From Prevotellaceae bacterium (GTDB lineage: Bacteria > Bacteroidota > Bacteroidia > Bacteroidales > UBA932): 7,890 nt of DNA. The notes beneath the pieces are model-generated. The model searched no databases, was not told the DNA's origin, and worked only from the letters and a program-made list of their open reading frames with translations. The translations under genes and the position numbers were made by a program. This document shows positions 6,524 to 7,890 of the stretch, piece by piece (positions within the stretch are counted from its first letter, which is position 1; every line of letters starts with the position of its first letter). The stretch lies in assembly GCA_031258755.1 (NCBI GenBank), contig JAIRMK010000165.1, positions 1-7,890 of the forward strand, read 5' to 3'.

Positions 6524-7648
6524 ATGAGAAAAATTCAAATTATACCGCTTCTTTTTGCATTTCTCTTTGTGGCCTGCAATAACAAAAACAGCAAGCAGGA
6601 AACTTCGGAAAGCACGACTGCGATTGACTGGAACGCAGCTGCCGACAGCTGTAGTCGGGCGTTGGCAAGTTCATTTTGGGACGCCACAGCGCATTACTTT
6701 TGGACGGACAATCACGGCAACAAAACTTTTCAGTACTGGCCGCAAGCCCACGCCTTAGACGTACTGATAGATGCGTATGAGCGCAGCGGCAATGATTTTT
6801 ATAAAGCGTATTTCGGCTTATGGTTCGACGGCGTGAAGAAACAAAACGGAAACGGGTGGTATAATAACTTCTTCGACGACATGGAGTGGATTGCGCTGGC
6901 TTTGCTTCGTGTCTATAAAGCCACCGGTGAAGCGAAGTACAAAGAGGCGGCGTTGGAGCTGTGGGGATACATACAGGAAGGCTGGAACAATTATGCCGGC
7001 GGCGGAATAGCTTGGGAGAGGGATAGTCATTTGTGGAGCAAGAATGCTTGCTCCAACGGCCCCGCCTGCATATTGGCAGCCCGCCTGTACCGGGAAACAG
7101 GCGACGAAACCTGTCGGGACTGGGCGTTTAAAGTCTATGAATGGGAAAAAAGCGTCTTGTTTAACAGCAGCACCGGCGCGGTGTATGACAACATCAATGG
7201 GCAAACGGGAGAAAAAAACACTTCGTGGATATTTACCTACAACCAGGGCACATTCATTGGCTCGGCCGTGGAACTATACAAAATTACCGGCGAAAAAACC
7301 TATCTGAACGATGCCGTGTTGGCCGCCAACTATACTACAACTGTTTTAGTGAACAGTGGGATACTAAAAGACGAAGGCAGCGGCGACGGCGGATTGTTCA
7401 AGGGGATTTTTGTTCGCTATTTTACGGAATTAATCCGGCAAGAGGGCTTGGACAGCGCCGTAAAGAAGCGCTACACTCAATTTTTGCAGTACAACGCCGA
7501 AACGCTGTGGACAAAGGGCGCCAACAAAAAGGATGTGCTATTCGGCACGAACTGGCGCAATAGGCCGGGCTCGGAAACCGGATTGACGGAACAAATCAGC
7601 GGCTGCATGTTGATAGAAGCGATGAACGTGCTACAGTCGGTAGAATAA
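6524..7648 (+). CDS. GH76 lipoprotein, endo-alpha-1,6-mannanase family
   Basis: This 374-residue protein matches family GH76, whose characterised members cut alpha-1,6-mannan backbones such as that of yeast mannan, and its length is normal for the family. The lipoprotein signal ends LFVAC with the lipidated cysteine at 18, followed by a short polar linker, so it is membrane-anchored, either on the surface or facing the periplasm. The catalytic domain runs from about residue 36 to the end as an (alpha/alpha) barrel. The paired aspartates D118-D119 in NNFFDDMEW are the family's catalytic pair. Other family-like blocks are GGGIAWERD (159-167), KNACSNGPACILAARLY (173-189) and TYNQGTFIGSAVELY (238-252). 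It is downstream of the GH2 gene in the same operon and followed by a hairpin terminator. The exact mannan substrate is inferred from the family only. Reading frame and active-site pair are intact. Confidence 0.92.
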   Translation: MRKIQIIPLLFAFLFVACNNKNSKQETSESTTAIDWNAAADSCSRALASSFWDATAHYFWTDNHGNKTFQYWPQAHALDVLIDAYERSGNDFYKAYFGLWFDGVKKQNGNGWYNNFFDDMEWIALALLRVYKATGEAKYKEAALELWGYIQEGWNNYAGGGIAWERDSHLWSKNACSNGPACILAARLYRETGDETCRDWAFKVYEWEKSVLFNSSTGAVYDNINGQTGEKNTSWIFTYNQGTFIGSAVELYKITGEKTYLNDAVLAANYTTTVLVNSGILKDEGSGDGGLFKGIFVRYFTELIRQEGLDSAVKKRYTQFLQYNAETLWTKGANKKDVLFGTNWRNRPGSETGLTEQISGCMLIEAMNVLQSVE

Positions 7649-7672
7649 ATTTCCGGACAATGGAAAGAAAAT

Positions 7673-7702
7673 AAAAACTGTCTGCTTTCGGACAGCTTTT
7701 TT
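7673..7702. terminator. Probable bidirectional terminator between convergent genes
   Basis: CTGTC at 7678-7682 pairs with GACAG at 7691-7695 around an 8-base loop. Five A precede the stem and C plus six T follow it. Read on either strand the stem is followed by a T-rich run, so it can serve both the GH76 operon (plus) and the helix-turn-helix gene (minus), whose stop is at 7713. The stem is short, so efficiency is uncertain. Confidence 0.6.
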
Positions 7703-7712
7703 ATTTAAATGC

Positions 7713-7889
7713 TTAAACGCCTAATACTACAGAGGCGTTGATATTAAGCGTACGGCTTATATTTCTTGCTGCCTCTAAGGTGGGCTCGCTCTTGCCGGAT
7801 AAATACTCGCTCATGCGGGAAGGGCTTATCCCAACTAATTCCGACAGGGATTTTTGATTTAATCCCAATTCATACATGCGAAGTTTCAA
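7713..7889 (-). CDS. C-terminal part of a HigA-like XRE helix-turn-helix protein
   Basis: The last 58 codons of a minus-strand gene are present; its start lies beyond the right edge. The peptide contains a typical XRE-family helix-turn-helix, LNQKSLSELVGISPSRMSEY, followed by LSGKSEPTLEAARNISRTLNI and the ending NASVVLGV. This arrangement, with the DNA-binding domain at the extreme C-terminus and an ending in VVLGV, resembles the HigA-type antitoxins found in many Bacteroidetes. In such pairs the toxin gene normally precedes the antitoxin, so a HigB-like toxin would be expected further right, outside the window. A stand-alone XRE regulator is the alternative. It converges on the GH76 gene with a 64-base gap and is not obviously related to the PUL. 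Confidence 0.8.
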   Translation of the reverse strand: MKLRMYELGLNQKSLSELVGISPSRMSEYLSGKSEPTLEAARNISRTLNINASVVLGV

Positions 7890-7890
7890 C

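Overview
The window looks like a piece of a Bacteroidetes (probably Bacteroidales) chromosome carrying a polysaccharide utilization locus (PUL). The reasons are a SusD/RagB outer-membrane lipoprotein, a DUF3823-type lipoprotein directly after it, two glycoside hydrolases with export signals, a Bacteroidetes-type -7 promoter element (TAnnTTTG) in two intergenic regions, and gene starts that mostly lack a strong Shine-Dalgarno sequence.

Layout: (1) Positions 1-52 hold the first 17 codons of an unidentified minus-strand gene, divergent from the PUL, with a good promoter at 69-100. (2) Positions 132-2774 hold the SusD-like glycan-binding lipoprotein and a DUF3823-like lipoprotein, apparently co-transcribed and closed by a strong hairpin terminator at 2811-2858. 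No susC gene lies immediately upstream of susD, which is unusual. (3) Positions 2876-4679 hold a -7 promoter element, a possible 17-codon leader frame and an AT-rich gene for an AlbA_2 (Schlafen-type) plus HATPase_c_4 plus winged-helix protein. This family is not part of the usual sugar-uptake toolkit, and the gene looks like an insertion into the PUL. (4) Positions 4709-7648 hold a secreted GH2 glycosidase and a lipoprotein GH76 (endo-alpha-1,6-mannanase family), only 15 bases apart. (5) A hairpin at 7673-7702 with A/T tracts on both sides separates the GH76 gene from a convergent HigA-like XRE helix-turn-helix gene that runs off the right edge.

How the genes may work together (inference): SusD and the DUF3823 protein would capture a glycan at the cell surface, GH76 would cut an alpha-1,6-mannan-type backbone, and GH2 would trim a different linkage from the fragments. 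The missing SusC partner, the internal terminator and the intervening AlbA_2 gene suggest that the locus has been rearranged and may now be two transcription units: susD-DUF3823, and AlbA_2-GH2-GH76. I see no tRNA, rRNA, CRISPR array, transposase or clear insertion-sequence ends. I cannot point to a clearly new system; the oddities are in the gene arrangement and the regulatory regions.
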